Shown here one piece after another: positions 45,401 to 56,819 of a DNA stretch of 64,000 nt (its first letter is position 1; every line of letters starts with the position of its first letter). The notes beneath the pieces are model-generated. The model was given only the letters and a program-made list of their open reading frames with translations, was not told where the DNA came from and did not search any database. Source of the DNA: Apostichopus japonicus (lineage: Eukaryota > Echinodermata > Holothuroidea > Aspidochirotida > Stichopodidae); NCBI RefSeq assembly GCF_037975245.1, contig NC_092567.1, forward strand, positions 25,166,876 to 25,230,875. Direction: 5' to 3'. A program made the position numbers and the translations under genes.

Positions 45401-48400
45401 TTGCCTTCATTTTGTCTGTTAAAAAATATCGGTATCGGTATCGGACCGATATTGGGATGATAATATCGGATATCGGCCAAAACCGATATTGGTGATATCG
45501 GCGCAACACTAGTTGAGACATCAAATGACGAAGTCCCCAGATGGAGTAACATAGACCAGGAATACATGTTGATTTAGTTACTTCAAAAGCAATCTCTTGT
45601 AGACTTAAATTCAGTTTCTTCAGAAGCAGCAAGTGTTAATTATACAACTGGTCTCTTTGTTGTTTTTGTTCAGTCTTTGAAGTCTAGAGGTTACGTCAAG
45701 GAGCAGTTTGCCTGGCGCCACTACTACTGGTATCTGACCAATGAAGGCATCCAGTACCTCAGGGAGACCCTTAACCTCCCACCAGAGATTGTACCAACAA
45801 CTCTGAAAAGACAAGCCAGACCAGAGACCACCAGACCCAGGCCCAAAGGTAATCTCATGTGATGTTACTAATTACAAAGATACTTTATATACGACAGACT
45901 AGTATAAAATAAAATAAAAATACATATTTATGGTACCAATACTTCAATGCAGCACTTTTGGAGTGAGTGCAACTTTCCAAATGCTACCCTTGTAAACAAA
46001 CATGACTATCCATATTATGTAATAGTATGGATATATTTGTTATAAGACAAAGTTTTAGCTTAGTATTCCCTTCCAACGGCCAAACAGGTTTCCTGTATCT
46101 GTATTGGTATAGATAAACGAGGGATACATAAAAAAGAGTTCTTAAAAAACCCAAACTTAAAGCCACATCTTGAGTTTGGTTCCTGTGAGAACTAACAGTA
46201 AAATAAATTTTTGTAACATTCTTGTGGAGATAGGTTTCTTGATGATAGCAATACATATTATATAATACAAACTGTTTATACTACTTAATAACACAAGACT
46301 GTACTTATATACTTTTGCTAATAGTTGTAATCGATTAATTGCCAGGGATCGGGAAATATAGAATGCCACAGTCACATAGGGTTATAGAGGCAGAGAAAAA
46401 AGACAGTTTATAGTTTCTGATCTTCATTATTCCACACATGAAGTAAAACTAATATCAACCAGTGTCTATGATGAGCAAGTCATTTCCGCAAGGAATTTCG
46501 TTGATATTCCATTAGACTACTTTAATGTTGATACATTGGCCAGAAGGCAAAGTTGCTCCTGCACATTAAAAAAAAAAGGAAAAAAAAGCTGAATCATTAG
46601 TGCAACCCTTCCCTCTCTTGTCAAATTTGCCCCAAGTGTGTCACGAAACGACTCTTATAAAAGACCTGGATGGGAAAGTTAGTAGTTGGAAACAAAATTT
46701 GGTCAGCCCAGTTAAGCTAGCTTGTGCTCTAGCTTCACATGTTCAAGTTGCGTCCTTCATTCACTTGCATTGTATTGTAACACTATGAGATGACTCACAT
46801 TATCTTGCTTACTGATAGTGAGAAAACTTTGTTTTAAAACTCTCTGTTACTTTGTGCCTTTTACCATTTGTAGGTCAAGGTATGGACCGTGGACCATCAG
46901 GCCCAGTTGACTCCCAGAGGGACTCGTACAGAAGAGGAACACCAGGTAAGCCAGAATGGAATTACTTTTTCATTTCTACATGCCTCACCATTTTTCAAGG
47001 AACCTGTAAATAGTTAATTACAATAATAACCCATTTTGATCTAAAATGCTATAAGTTATATTTAATTTTTACATACCAGTTACTCCATGGACATGCTATA
47101 CTATGAGTTCAGTCATAAACATAACATTTCTTTGTGGTCATGTGGTCATAGAAGCTTAGTATTCCCTTCCAACGGCCAAACAGGTTTCCTGTATCTGTAT
47201 TGGTATAGATAAACGAGGGATAAATAAAAAAAAGAGTTCTTAAAAAACCCAAACTTAAAGCCACATCTTGAGGTTGGTTCCTGTGAGAACTAACAGTAAA
47301 ACAAATTTAAATTATATTTAATTTTGTTGTACCAGTTACTTCATGGACATGCCAGACTATGAGTTCAGTCATAAACAGAACATTTCTTTGTGGTCACGAT
47401 GTAACTTCGCTCACAAAAATGTTTGATTACAGTTTAATGTTATTACATTAATGTATTTCATTAATGTCTCAAGTTAAAAATGTTGTATGTTGTGTGCAAA
47501 GTTTGTTACTCAGTACAAACATCAAGAAAGATAGGACATGCCTAAACATTTTATTACAAATAAAGCAGGGGTTCTTAATAGGCAGCATGCATTCAGAGTC
47601 CAACCCCTTTAAAAATATTTTACTCTCACTCCAGATGCGTACACTTATCCGGTATGTGTACCTCTGAGACCTTACAGTATGTCTGAGTACCCAATACCAG
47701 CCTTATCTGCACATTGCTTTATCTAGGTATAGATTATAAATTTGGTTCTGTCTGCTCCTTTGCAACACCAACGACAAATGTTTTCTTCGGCTACCCTAGA
47801 AAATGTACTGAGAACCCCTCTCAGACTAATTTGCTTCCTTTTAGAATTATTGCAATTATGTACTACATGAGTGAAGCTAGTTGTATACATGCAAGGTGAT
47901 ATTGTTAATTTAGTAATGGAATGCAACCATATTGTAAATGCAATCTTGAACTGAAATTAAAGGAGCATTGTTTTATTGTCAAGTTTGGTTGATAATTAGT
48001 AGAGATTAATGAACTGTTGCTCTCACTTTATAGCTTGTTTCTGTTGATAATTAAACTAACTGCTCAACATCCATTAGTTACTTAAAAAATCATTGAACTA
48101 TACAAGAATATAAATTACATCAAAATGTTTTTAGCTAATACATCATGGATGGATGCATACTAAAATTCATTGGATTTAAAGAAAAGTTTTACAAAAATCA
48201 TAATTTAGATACAAAAAAATCTTCAGTTCTGTTCAGAATATATGTGGCCGTTTTACTAAACGTACAAAGGCTTTGTGTACAAAAAACAGCCATACATATA
48301 TCAGTTTGTGTCGCATAATTGTCCCGTTGGCATGGAATTTTGTTATGCAGTATGTGATAATTTACTCCAAATTGTGCATTATTAATTTAATATCAATCAT

Positions 48401-51400
48401 CATAGTATTTGACCACATTTTGTGTTGCTACCTATGGTATCACCATTAATAGTTCTATACACACAATAACGTTTGAATTCTAGGTAGTTTGTGCCTAATA
48501 TATTTGTTACAAACTGAACACATGATCAGGTTAATTTTTTAAATAGTTGTCTAAGATAACCATTTAAACATAAATTATTACATATATTTCGCTTTAACAT
48601 TTGGAAGGATGATGTTTTGTATGTGGACCGTTGTTGAGAAGTCTTAAGTCAAAGGTTCTTCTTCAAATGTTTATTTTCTCTCGTTTTGTTTTACAGGCGG
48701 CCCTGACAAGAAAGGAGAAGCTGGAGCAGGATCCACAGACAACTTTGAATTCGTAAGTAGTTTGATAAGAGATGAGGATTATTGGCCTAAAATATGACAG
48801 AAAGCGTGAAAGTGGTTGCCCATGATCCAAGTTTAATTGTACTAACAACAGGTTATCCCTCTCATTGGACAATTGTGAGGGCCTTGTGGTCAAGTGGTTA
48901 AGGCAGTGGACTTGTGATCTAAGGATTACAGGTTCGAGTCCTGGCCAGATCATTGCGTTGTGTCCTTGGGCAAGGCACTTTATCTCCATTGCCTCTCTTC
49001 ACCCAGGTGTATAAATGGGGACTTGCCAGGTAACTTGTAAATATAGTTGCGTGCGCTGGTTTGTGGCTGCACCCTATGGGAAGTCCCCCGGGGGGGGACA
49101 CGTGGTTGTGGTGCACTGTGGTGCCCCAGGAGAGATTGATTGAATTGTGCACACTTTGGTGTGTAGATGTGACAAGTTACCAATGACCAGTGTTAAGTTG
49201 TAAAGTCGTGTTAGAGGGCCTTGGCCCTGAACAAGTCTGTAAACCTAACATATAACATATATAATACTAGAAATTTGGAGAAATACAAGCACTAGAATTA
49301 CATATAAAATATGACCGAAAGACATGAAAGTGTTCGCCCATGGTCCAAGTTTAACTTCTCCTACACTTTTACTAATAACAGGTTATCTCTCTCATTGACA
49401 TTTGGTAAATACTAGAAATTTGGAGAAATACAAGCATTAGAAATACACTTTCACCAAGTTAACATTGTCAGTGTCAAATTAGCATTTTATTTATTTATTT
49501 ATTTATCATTTTATTTTTTTATTTAGCAATTTAGCATGGTCAAGTTAGCATTGTCATTAGCATTGACATCGTGCCAGTGTCATCAAATGTTTTCTTCCTG
49601 GAGAATGCCTATCGGGAAGGCATGTAGGCATGAAACACGACTATCCATATGATGTAATAGTACAGATATATTTGTAATAAGACAAAAGTTTTAGCTTAGT
49701 ATTCCCTTCCAACGGCCAAACAGGTTTCCTGTATCTGTTTTGGTATAGAAAAACGAGGGATATATAAAAAAGAGTTCTTAAAAAACCCAAACTTAAAGCC
49801 ACATCTTGAGTTTGGTTCCTGTGAGAACTAACAGTAAACTAAATTTAGTAGAAGATGCAAATTTTTGTAACATACTTGTTGAGATAGGTTTCATGATGAT
49901 AGCAATACATAATATTGAATACATACTGTTTATACTACTTAATAATACAAGGTTGTTCTTATATACTAGTGCTAATAGTAATCGATTAATTGCCAGGGAT
50001 AGGGAATGCCACAGTATCATAGGGTTATAGGGGCAGAGAAAAAAGACAGTTTATAATGATCTTCATTATTTCACACATGAAGTGATGCTAGTATCATGCA
50101 GTGTAGTGATAGCAATATATAATACATACTGTTTATACTACTTAATAAAACAAGGTTGTACTTATATACGACTTCCAGTTTTGAGAAATGACCATAACAA
50201 AAATCTGAGGCTCATCCATTAAAGTGGCTGTACTACTTAGTCTAACACACAGACTGTTAGGTCAGTTTCTCAACACAAACCTCAAAAGGAAAATTCCAAA
50301 AAGAAGAGGATTTTATTGCATCTAATAACATATTTATTTTGCATTCCAAACATGTCAAGGACAAATGGTGTGTAATTTCATCCATGTGAGGTTAAAAAGT
50401 TATCGTTTGGTGGAGTTTCTAGCATTTATAAAGCAATAAATTAATGTTGACATTTAGGCTTGCATGGAGAAACTGAAGTAATCATTAGTCTAGCCTAATA
50501 GTCCTGCTCGAGACATTTATAATTATAAGATTCTTTTGTTGACATATGAAGACTAATATTCTGCCTAAAGTTATCCGCTATCATACGACATAAGTTTAAA
50601 AGTACAACAAAATTGGTTGGAAACTGGACTGTTGCGTCACTATTAGTCTTATCACATACATTGTACATGAGAAAAAATATGTGACGCTTCAGAGAAATTT
50701 ATTTTTGACTTGTAAAAATTGAATATAATCGAGACAACTTATTGCTATTTGATTAAATTTGTTACAAACATTTGTGGAGACATATTTCAGTTGGAGTTAA
50801 CAAGCTCTTGTATCACAAGGGAATTAGGATAACTCGAAAAAAGCTGTGTCATAGTTGAAAAAAAAAAAGAGTTTGTTTACTGGATGCATAAGAATACGAA
50901 TAAACCATTGTCAGTTGTATTGCATAAACTTCAAACCCCATTGAATCCAAAGTGTGAATCATATCAGTTTCAAGGTCAAAATCATCTAGGGTGAGAAATA
51001 ATGAGAAAAACAATGTTGTGTGTCTTTGACATCTCACACCCTTTTACTTCAACTTTTGGTATCATATGTGGCAACTTTAGACAGCAACACTTTAAAAGCT
51101 AGAGCATGTATACAAATTGAATGCAAGTTTCACATGAATTTTTCAAAAAACAAAAATACAATTACCTCCGAGATCATCCCTTAACTTCATTTTGCTTGTG
51201 AAAGCTTGTTGCTACTCTGCCACATGACTAGGTTTTATTTAATACTTTTGATAAAAATCTTCCTTTGACAGCAAAAGGGAAGTAACGAAAGTACTGAGAG
51301 AACTTTCCTTTGTCATAAAACTATATATTTAATTAACGAGCGTTTCCATTAGTGTAAGCATCAAGGAATTCTGCTTGTTTTAATTTCATATCCATTCTTT

Positions 51401-53039
51401 CATTTGACACTATTTTGGCATTATTTAAAGTGATTCTATGTACATTAGAATGTCACCATAAAGGGACTTGAAAAGGAAGCATTTCTGATTACTCTGTTGA
51501 TATCAACATGTTAACTTGCAAAGTCAAGGAGCTGTTATGCATTATTATGACCTATATACTGCAGAGACTCCAAACAATATCAACAATTGCTTGAAAGTAT
51601 GCTTTCAGATCTGGTCACAATTTTGCCCATTTGTATATATACAATGCTTGTGTCACTTTAATGAATGGATGGTTAATTCAAAAGGGAAAAGCCTTGTTTT
51701 TATGACCTCTTTAGATGTTCAAACAAACTGCAGAGTGCAGAGTAGATAATTTTATGGGAAAAGAAAACTTCTTTTCTGATGATTTTGAAGGTTTGTTTGA
51801 ACAACCGTAAGCCTGGCACATACTGTATGCATTTTCCTTGCACATACACATTGCGAGACTGTTGTTGTTTACGTCAGAGAAAATGGTTGTTGAATATTTA
51901 TTAGCCTGTCTCGTGCATTTCAAATACAAACTTGGTTGTCTGTTTTCGTCTTCTTTTCATGTGTAACGAAAAATAAGGCTGGATGTCAGAATATTAATTT
52001 CATTGAAATATTGCTGAGGTCCTGAAAGTTGCAGGAAATTTGTGTATTTAGTATTTACATCCATTGATTATAACTTGATAGGTTGTAGAGTGCTGAGTTG
52101 GTTATTTCCACAAATCAAAGAGATTTTCTAGAATGGGACCCAAACCATTGTCCACAGAAGAACAACTTGTATATGATAGACACAAATAAACTTCAGCCCT
52201 TAACACAGTCCTGAATTAACCTGTCTTTGCCAGGTGGGGGGGGGGGAGTAAGGTTGGACCTCTTTTCATCTGCCATGACCAAGAAATAACTGGGGGTGGA
52301 TGACTTTTCAAACTTTCAACTGTTTCTGATAAGAAAGCATTACATTATTAATTTTGATGATTTAATTGTGCATACTGTTAGGTGAGGACATCTCTGTTGC
52401 TGAATAATTGTTTAAATGTGTCCACACACTGCTTTGAATAAAGGTGACCTGATTGAACAAGACCATTGTGAACTAGTTTTGGGTTGTAGTTCAGAAGCAT
52501 AGTCTTTCATGTGACCCATGCACACTGATGAGTGGCACACAAACAACTGCTTTCTGTTAATGACAAGTACTTGTTTAGGTCACACTCACATGTCATATAA
52601 CTTCCCTGTTACATTTATTGAAACAGCCAGACAGGAAGACTTACATACTCAGTTTCCCGGACTATTAATAGGGACCTAACAAAACCTTGATGAGTCATAC
52701 AGGTAGTGCCAATGCCAGGCTAGCCATGACTTTCCAGGTTATGACAGTATTATGGAGTCAAATAGTGTGTGGCTGTCTTTGCCAAGTTATATGTGGGGGA
52801 GGGCAAGGGGGGGCCTACTCACAATACCCACCGTCACCCATACCCACCTTCACTCCTACCCCTGTCACCCCTACCCACAGTCACCCCTACCCTGCGTCAC
52901 CGGCTACATATGTCTGGACATGAACTGCTGCTCCTCAGTATTATTTTATTTTTATCATCTACAGTTATGTGTTTCTCTTTTTCTTTCTTAATTACAGAAA
53001 GGAGGTTTCTATGGAAGAGGTCGTGGTGCTCCTCAGTAA
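42412..53039 (+). CDS. rps10: Ribosomal protein eS10 (RPS10)
   Basis: Coding exons 42412-42552, 45674-45848, 46874-46945, 48697-48752 and 52998-53039, with consistent phases, give 161 residues (human 165). The start [20 protein letters not shown] and the blocks [40 protein letters not shown] and LPPEIVP are almost invariant in animals. The tail is the usual basic, Gly/Arg-rich region ending [12 protein letters not shown], whose RGR is likely arginine-methylated. eS10 sits in the small-subunit beak and is ubiquitinated during collision quality control. AATAAA at 53088-53093 follows the stop. The introns are unusually long for a ribosomal protein gene and hold a hAT element, SINEs and repeats. 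I saw no convincing snoRNA in them. Confidence 0.98.
43705..45511. mobile_element. 1.8-kb hAT-type element with perfect 8-bp target duplication
   Basis: Perfect 16-bp terminal inverted repeats TAGTGTTGCGCCGATA are flanked by GTTGAGAC at both 43697-43704 and 45512-45519. Clusters of ATCGGTATCGG-type repeats lie just inside both ends, typical of transposase-binding sub-terminal arrays. The interior is AT-rich with no transposase frame I can recognise, so it is non-autonomous. It lies in the RPS10 intron between the first two coding exons. Confidence 0.93.
46016..46445 (+). repeat. Dispersed repeat of unknown family, copy 1 of 3
   Basis: It contains GTATTCCCTTCCAACGGCCA, GTTTCCTGTATCTGTATTGG, AACTTAAAGCCACATCTTGA, then AATCGATTAATTGCCAGGGA. 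Copies 2 (47154-47305, partial) and 3 (49630-50100) are also in RPS10 introns. No terminal repeats, tRNA head or coding frame were found. Confidence 0.8.
47040..47400 (+). repeat. Duplicated segment flanking copy 2 of the dispersed repeat
   Basis: Near-identical blocks at about 47048-47143 and 47310-47398 (CCATGGACATGC or TCATGGACATGC, then ATGAGTTCAGTCATAAACA, then ACATTTCTTTGTGGTCA) bracket the partial dispersed-repeat copy at 47154-47305. Confidence 0.75.
48872..49262 (+). mobile_element. tRNA-derived SINE with conserved central domain, RPS10 intron
   Basis: A box TGGTCAAGTGG (48887-48897) and perfect B box GGTTCGAGTCC (48931-48941) make a good pol III promoter. The body has GTGTCCTTGGGCAAGGCACT, TTTATCTCCATTGCCTCTC and CACCCAGGTGTATAAATGGG, the highly conserved central domain found in SINEs of many animals. 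The flanks (about 48779-48870 and 49302-49420) are two copies of one host segment. Confidence 0.85.
49630..50100 (+). repeat. Dispersed repeat of unknown family, copy 3 of 3
   Basis: It aligns along most of its length with 46016-46445, including ATAAGACAAA(A)GTTTTAGCTT, GAGTTTGGTTCCTGTGAGAA and AGGGTTATAG(A/G)GGCAGAGA. Small indels separate the copies. Confidence 0.8.
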
Positions 53040-54317
53040 AGGCTTTGTCTGGAATGTTTTCAGTTTGTGCTTGTACATTAATTAACAAATAAAAGACAAA
53101 CTGAAAAAATATAGTGTTGTGTTACTCTTCTTTCTGTTACAATTCATTGATAAAATTGTTTTTAGAGGGATTGTATGTTAATTTGGTAAAGAAACAATCT
53201 TTTACCTTTTAAGGTATCCAAGTTAGATATGACTGGCTAAACCTTCTCTTGCTCAAGGAAGTAAATCACATTAGGTTGTGTGTGGAATCAAAAGCTTACT
53301 TGGGCTATTAAATTCTTCTTGTGGAAATTATAAAGTACTGTGATATTTACCTAGCAAAGCTTCTTCACTTTTCTTAACAACATTCGCTGGGTTTAAACTT
53401 GGGCAAAGGCTAGCACAAAAATAATGGCTATTTTGTTATGAACGATAATAGACGGTTGGTTATAGGCACTGCGCCATGAGCGTCTTCGGGTGGACACTGG
53501 CGCAATACCAAGTGTACACTATTTGCAACATACTTGGCATGTTCATATGGAGTTCATAGCGTTTGTACTCTAACACCTTGGTTAAAAACCAGTACAATCG
53601 CACCCCATGATCAAAATAAAAACATGATATAGCAAAGCACATGTGTGTGATAATGCTTACACTCGAGAGCTTGTCAGTCTAACTTGGAATATTAAAACAA
53701 GACATCTTCCAATGGGTCATTTAGTTTTAAATGTTACATGGCAACTGCTGGTAGCTCTGAAAGGACCCCTTCCCTCCACCCCCTATCCTCCCTCACTCCC
53801 CCCCCCCTCATCCTTATCCTGTGTCAGGTGTTGCTGCTTAAAACATGCATGTGGCTCAAGGCTGATAATTCATTTTGATGTTTTAGACCAGTTAGAAAAA
53901 AAAACACTTCCATCAGTCCAGTTTGCATTTCTATGGCACTTTGACAAGATGACCCTTAAAATAGATGATGTTCATTAACCAAGTGACTAGATTAATTAGT
54001 CTAATTAACACATCATTAGGTCAGTTCCTCAACTTCAACAGAAACTCAGTGGATAAAATGACTCGCAGCCTCGAGTGACATGTTACCAATGCATTATAAA
54101 TTTATCAAGTGTTGGATGTCCTCAAAGGGTGCTCTGTATATTCCTTGGCAGAGGCAAATTGAATCTATGCGATGGTCATTGTGTGTGTGTAATTGACTTA
54201 AGTTGTAAACATGATAACTCAACAACTTTATGGTGGTTGAACTTCATATTTAGTACATAGATACACCTTATTGAGCACAAGAACCCTATTGTTTCATGTG
54301 CCGGTCGAATTTCATTT

Positions 54318-54530
54318 GCGGTCAACAGAGGTCAAAGTTTGAAGGCATTGTAAGCACTATAAGTAAAAAGCTAATATGGATGAACTTCATTTTAGTATGT
54401 GGATGCACACATTGAGTAGAAGACACTGCTTTCTGTGATGGTTGAATGTCATTTGAGGTCAACAGAGGTCAAACGTTTGAAAGCCTTGTAAACACGTAAA
54501 CTCACAGTGGTCAATAGAGGTCAAAATCTG
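54318..54530. repeat. Degenerate repeat carrying paired AGGTCA half-sites
   Basis: Three blocks read (G/T)GGTCAA(C/T)AGAGGTCAAA, at about 54319, 54452 and 54506. The middle one is an exact AGGTCA-N4-AGGTCA, a DR4 arrangement. Between them, TGAACTTCAT and GTGGATGCAC recur. The same phrase occurs in dispersed repeats of other marine deuterostomes as I remember, so a repeat origin is likely. Confidence 0.6.
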
Positions 54531-54922
54531 AAAACTTAGTAAACATGCTAACTCCCAACAATGAAACATATTACCTTTATGATGGTCACACTTGCCTTTA
54601 GGAAACATTTTCCCCAGCTGCCCTATCAAAAAGGTGATTCCTTATCTAAACTTATAAGGCAAGGAATATTGAAGCTTTCTGGTTTATTAGAAGTTAACGT
54701 GAAAGAACAAGAGTTATGATGGTTTATAACAAAAAAAGGAATGAACAAAGAGAGAGAAACTGGGAATGACATAAGGCCTGAGATTAATACCTTGTAAACA
54801 CTCAGATCCACCCACAAAGGTATGGCTTCGAACATCGCACATTTTCACCTTCCAAAACAAACATAGGAGGTAGATTTGACATAAAGGTTTTTTCCACGCT
54901 ACATATACGCGGTATACCTATG

Positions 54923-55295
54923 CAAAGGCGTAGGAACCGAGGCGGCTGGGTGGGCGCCAGCCCCCTTAGTGAAAAATATGGAGGGGCGGAAGTATCATTC
55001 CGCCCCCCCCCCCGCTTCGCAAGTCAGAAAACCTCTTTTTCATTTCCAAATGAGAAAAAAAATCTTATTTGGAGCTACCAAATTGCATCTAAGGCCAGGT
55101 GAAATTGCAAAATTATTTACAAAATGGAGTGGGTGGGTTGTAGTGTGCTATATTGCACCAAATTGCCTCTGAGGCCACCTGGAAATGCAAAAAAATCCAA
55201 AGGGGAGGGGACACCCCCTCCACTTAGGGCCCTCCCCCAGGCTGGCCGTCAGTCTTCAGCCCCCCCCCACTCAAAAGTGCCTTCCTACGCCACTG
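54923..55295. mobile_element. hAT-type MITE with 7 of 8 target duplication
   Basis: Termini are CAAAGGCGTAGGAACC and, inverted, CAGTGGCGTAGGAAGG. Flanks TACCTATG (54915-54922) and TACCTATA (55296-55303) match at seven of eight bases. GC-rich ends and no coding frame. Confidence 0.82.
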
Positions 55296-55571
55296 TACCT
55301 ATAGTGTACTAATTGATAAAAATCATCCATGAAAGTATTTAACTAATCCGCCCACTCTCGCCTCCAACCGCACGCTATGTCCCGCACTACGACCCCCTCC
55401 CCCACCCATGACGTTCTCTTCTCCCCGCCCCACCGAATAGGCAAAACAGAACTAAACTACTTGACTTTTGAGATCCCTGTCTAGTAATGTGTATATCAGA
55501 GCTAAAGTCTCCTGTGCCTGCGGGTTCCATATAAACTCGATTATAACATGTCAACCCCCCTCCCTCCCACC

Positions 55572-55927
55572 AAGTGGCGTCGCCAAGGGGTGGCCGAGGG
55601 GGGGACGTGCCCTCCCAAAAAAGGCCCCCACAGATGCGATTTGTATTTTAAAAAAAAAGTATTCAAACAAAAACTTTATATGCCTCTAAAAACATAAAAA
55701 TCGTACAGACAGCCCGAAAATTCTTGAACATAAAGTTACCTCAGGTTGCAAACTATAGCACCAGATTTCATCTTCGGACCCTTATACAATCAGCAATTTC
55801 TCACCCATCTCCTTAGACAAGGGAGTTAACGACTTTCTGCTTAGACCCCTCCTCTGGACAGCATTCACAAATAAACACTGCCCCCCCCCCAAGTAAGTGC
55901 TATGTGAAATGTCTAGCGACACCACTG
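55572..55927. mobile_element. Probable hAT-type MITE, no target duplication found
   Basis: It begins AAGTGGCGTCGCCAAGG and ends CTAGCGACACCACTG, giving inverted termini AGTGG(C/T)GTCGC. The flanks do not match, so the edges may have decayed. Confidence 0.55.
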
Positions 55928-56819
55928 CTCCCCCATCGCCCCCCCCCCTCACCACGGAGCAGCTATTCCGAATACCAGCTACATCCTACTTTTAAAATGG
56001 TATGGAATCACATTGACATGTTGGAATATATTGTTGTTGCTATTAACTTGCTGATAATGAAAAAAAAACTATTCATATGGGAGCCTCCGCAGCTCTGGTA
56101 CTTAAGATCAGTCGTTACGTAATCGTATGGCCTATAGCTCCCAATTATCACCGTATGGTTGATGTCGATAGACTGACTATATGTATTTAGTTGCATTGTC
56201 AGTGAAAAAAATTGTCATATGGGCTAGATATGGTACATTGTCATATTTAATTACGTATTTAAATTAGACTGGAACTTATTCAGTATAATTTAGTTCTGAC
56301 GTCAATTTGAATTCCCGCTAGACATGCGCATAAGCTTCGTCTTTTGAACTGAAAGATTTGTAATTAACATACAATAAAGCCTTGACGTAGTGCAAGTTAT
56401 GCCCCTAGTGATAAGCGCTTGAGGTAAACCAAATTTACACGTAACCCTGCCTTTTTAAGTTCTAGTTTATACTTTACTCTTTTCTCATTGCTTGCAATTC
56501 TTTTCTTTCTATGTATTACTTCATACATCCTAGTACCGTACTTATTACAGGGGAATATTTGTTGTAAAGAACCCCTTCCGCGTATCAGTTTATTTGAACC
56601 CGTGCCAACAACTCAATGACACTTTCACAGAATATAAATATTCATAAGCACGTGACTTGCTGAGTGGGATTTTACGTTAGGTGATGAAGGATGTAAACAA
56701 AGATTGCGCAGCTGATTTCGTCTGGACTAGCACGTTAAGTTGGTATCGCGGTTCAATCCACACACAAGAAGAGATCAACATTGAGAATTTCATCTTATTG
56801 AGAATTAAACAAAGTTAAA

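Larger units (their letters stand above)
53040..56819. other. Intergenic region between RPS10 and TMEM86A
   Basis: 3.8 kb. It has the RPS10 3' end, a set of AGGTCA-type direct repeats (about 54318-54530), a 373-bp hAT-type element (54923-55295), a probable second one (55572-55927) and C-rich tracts. The TMEM86A promoter should lie in about 56300-56800. No further exon was seen. Confidence 0.55.

Noticed and set aside
42553-45673. C/D box snoRNA in the RPS10 intron (TGATGA near 42831 and 43317)
   Set aside because: No CTGA box D at suitable distance with terminal stem; ribosomal protein introns often host snoRNAs, but none could be supported by eye.
48872-48960. Functional tRNA gene
   Set aside because: A and B boxes are good but the acceptor and anticodon stems do not fold properly and a SINE body follows. 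The same applies to the heads at 3674, 10803, 21273 and 29850.
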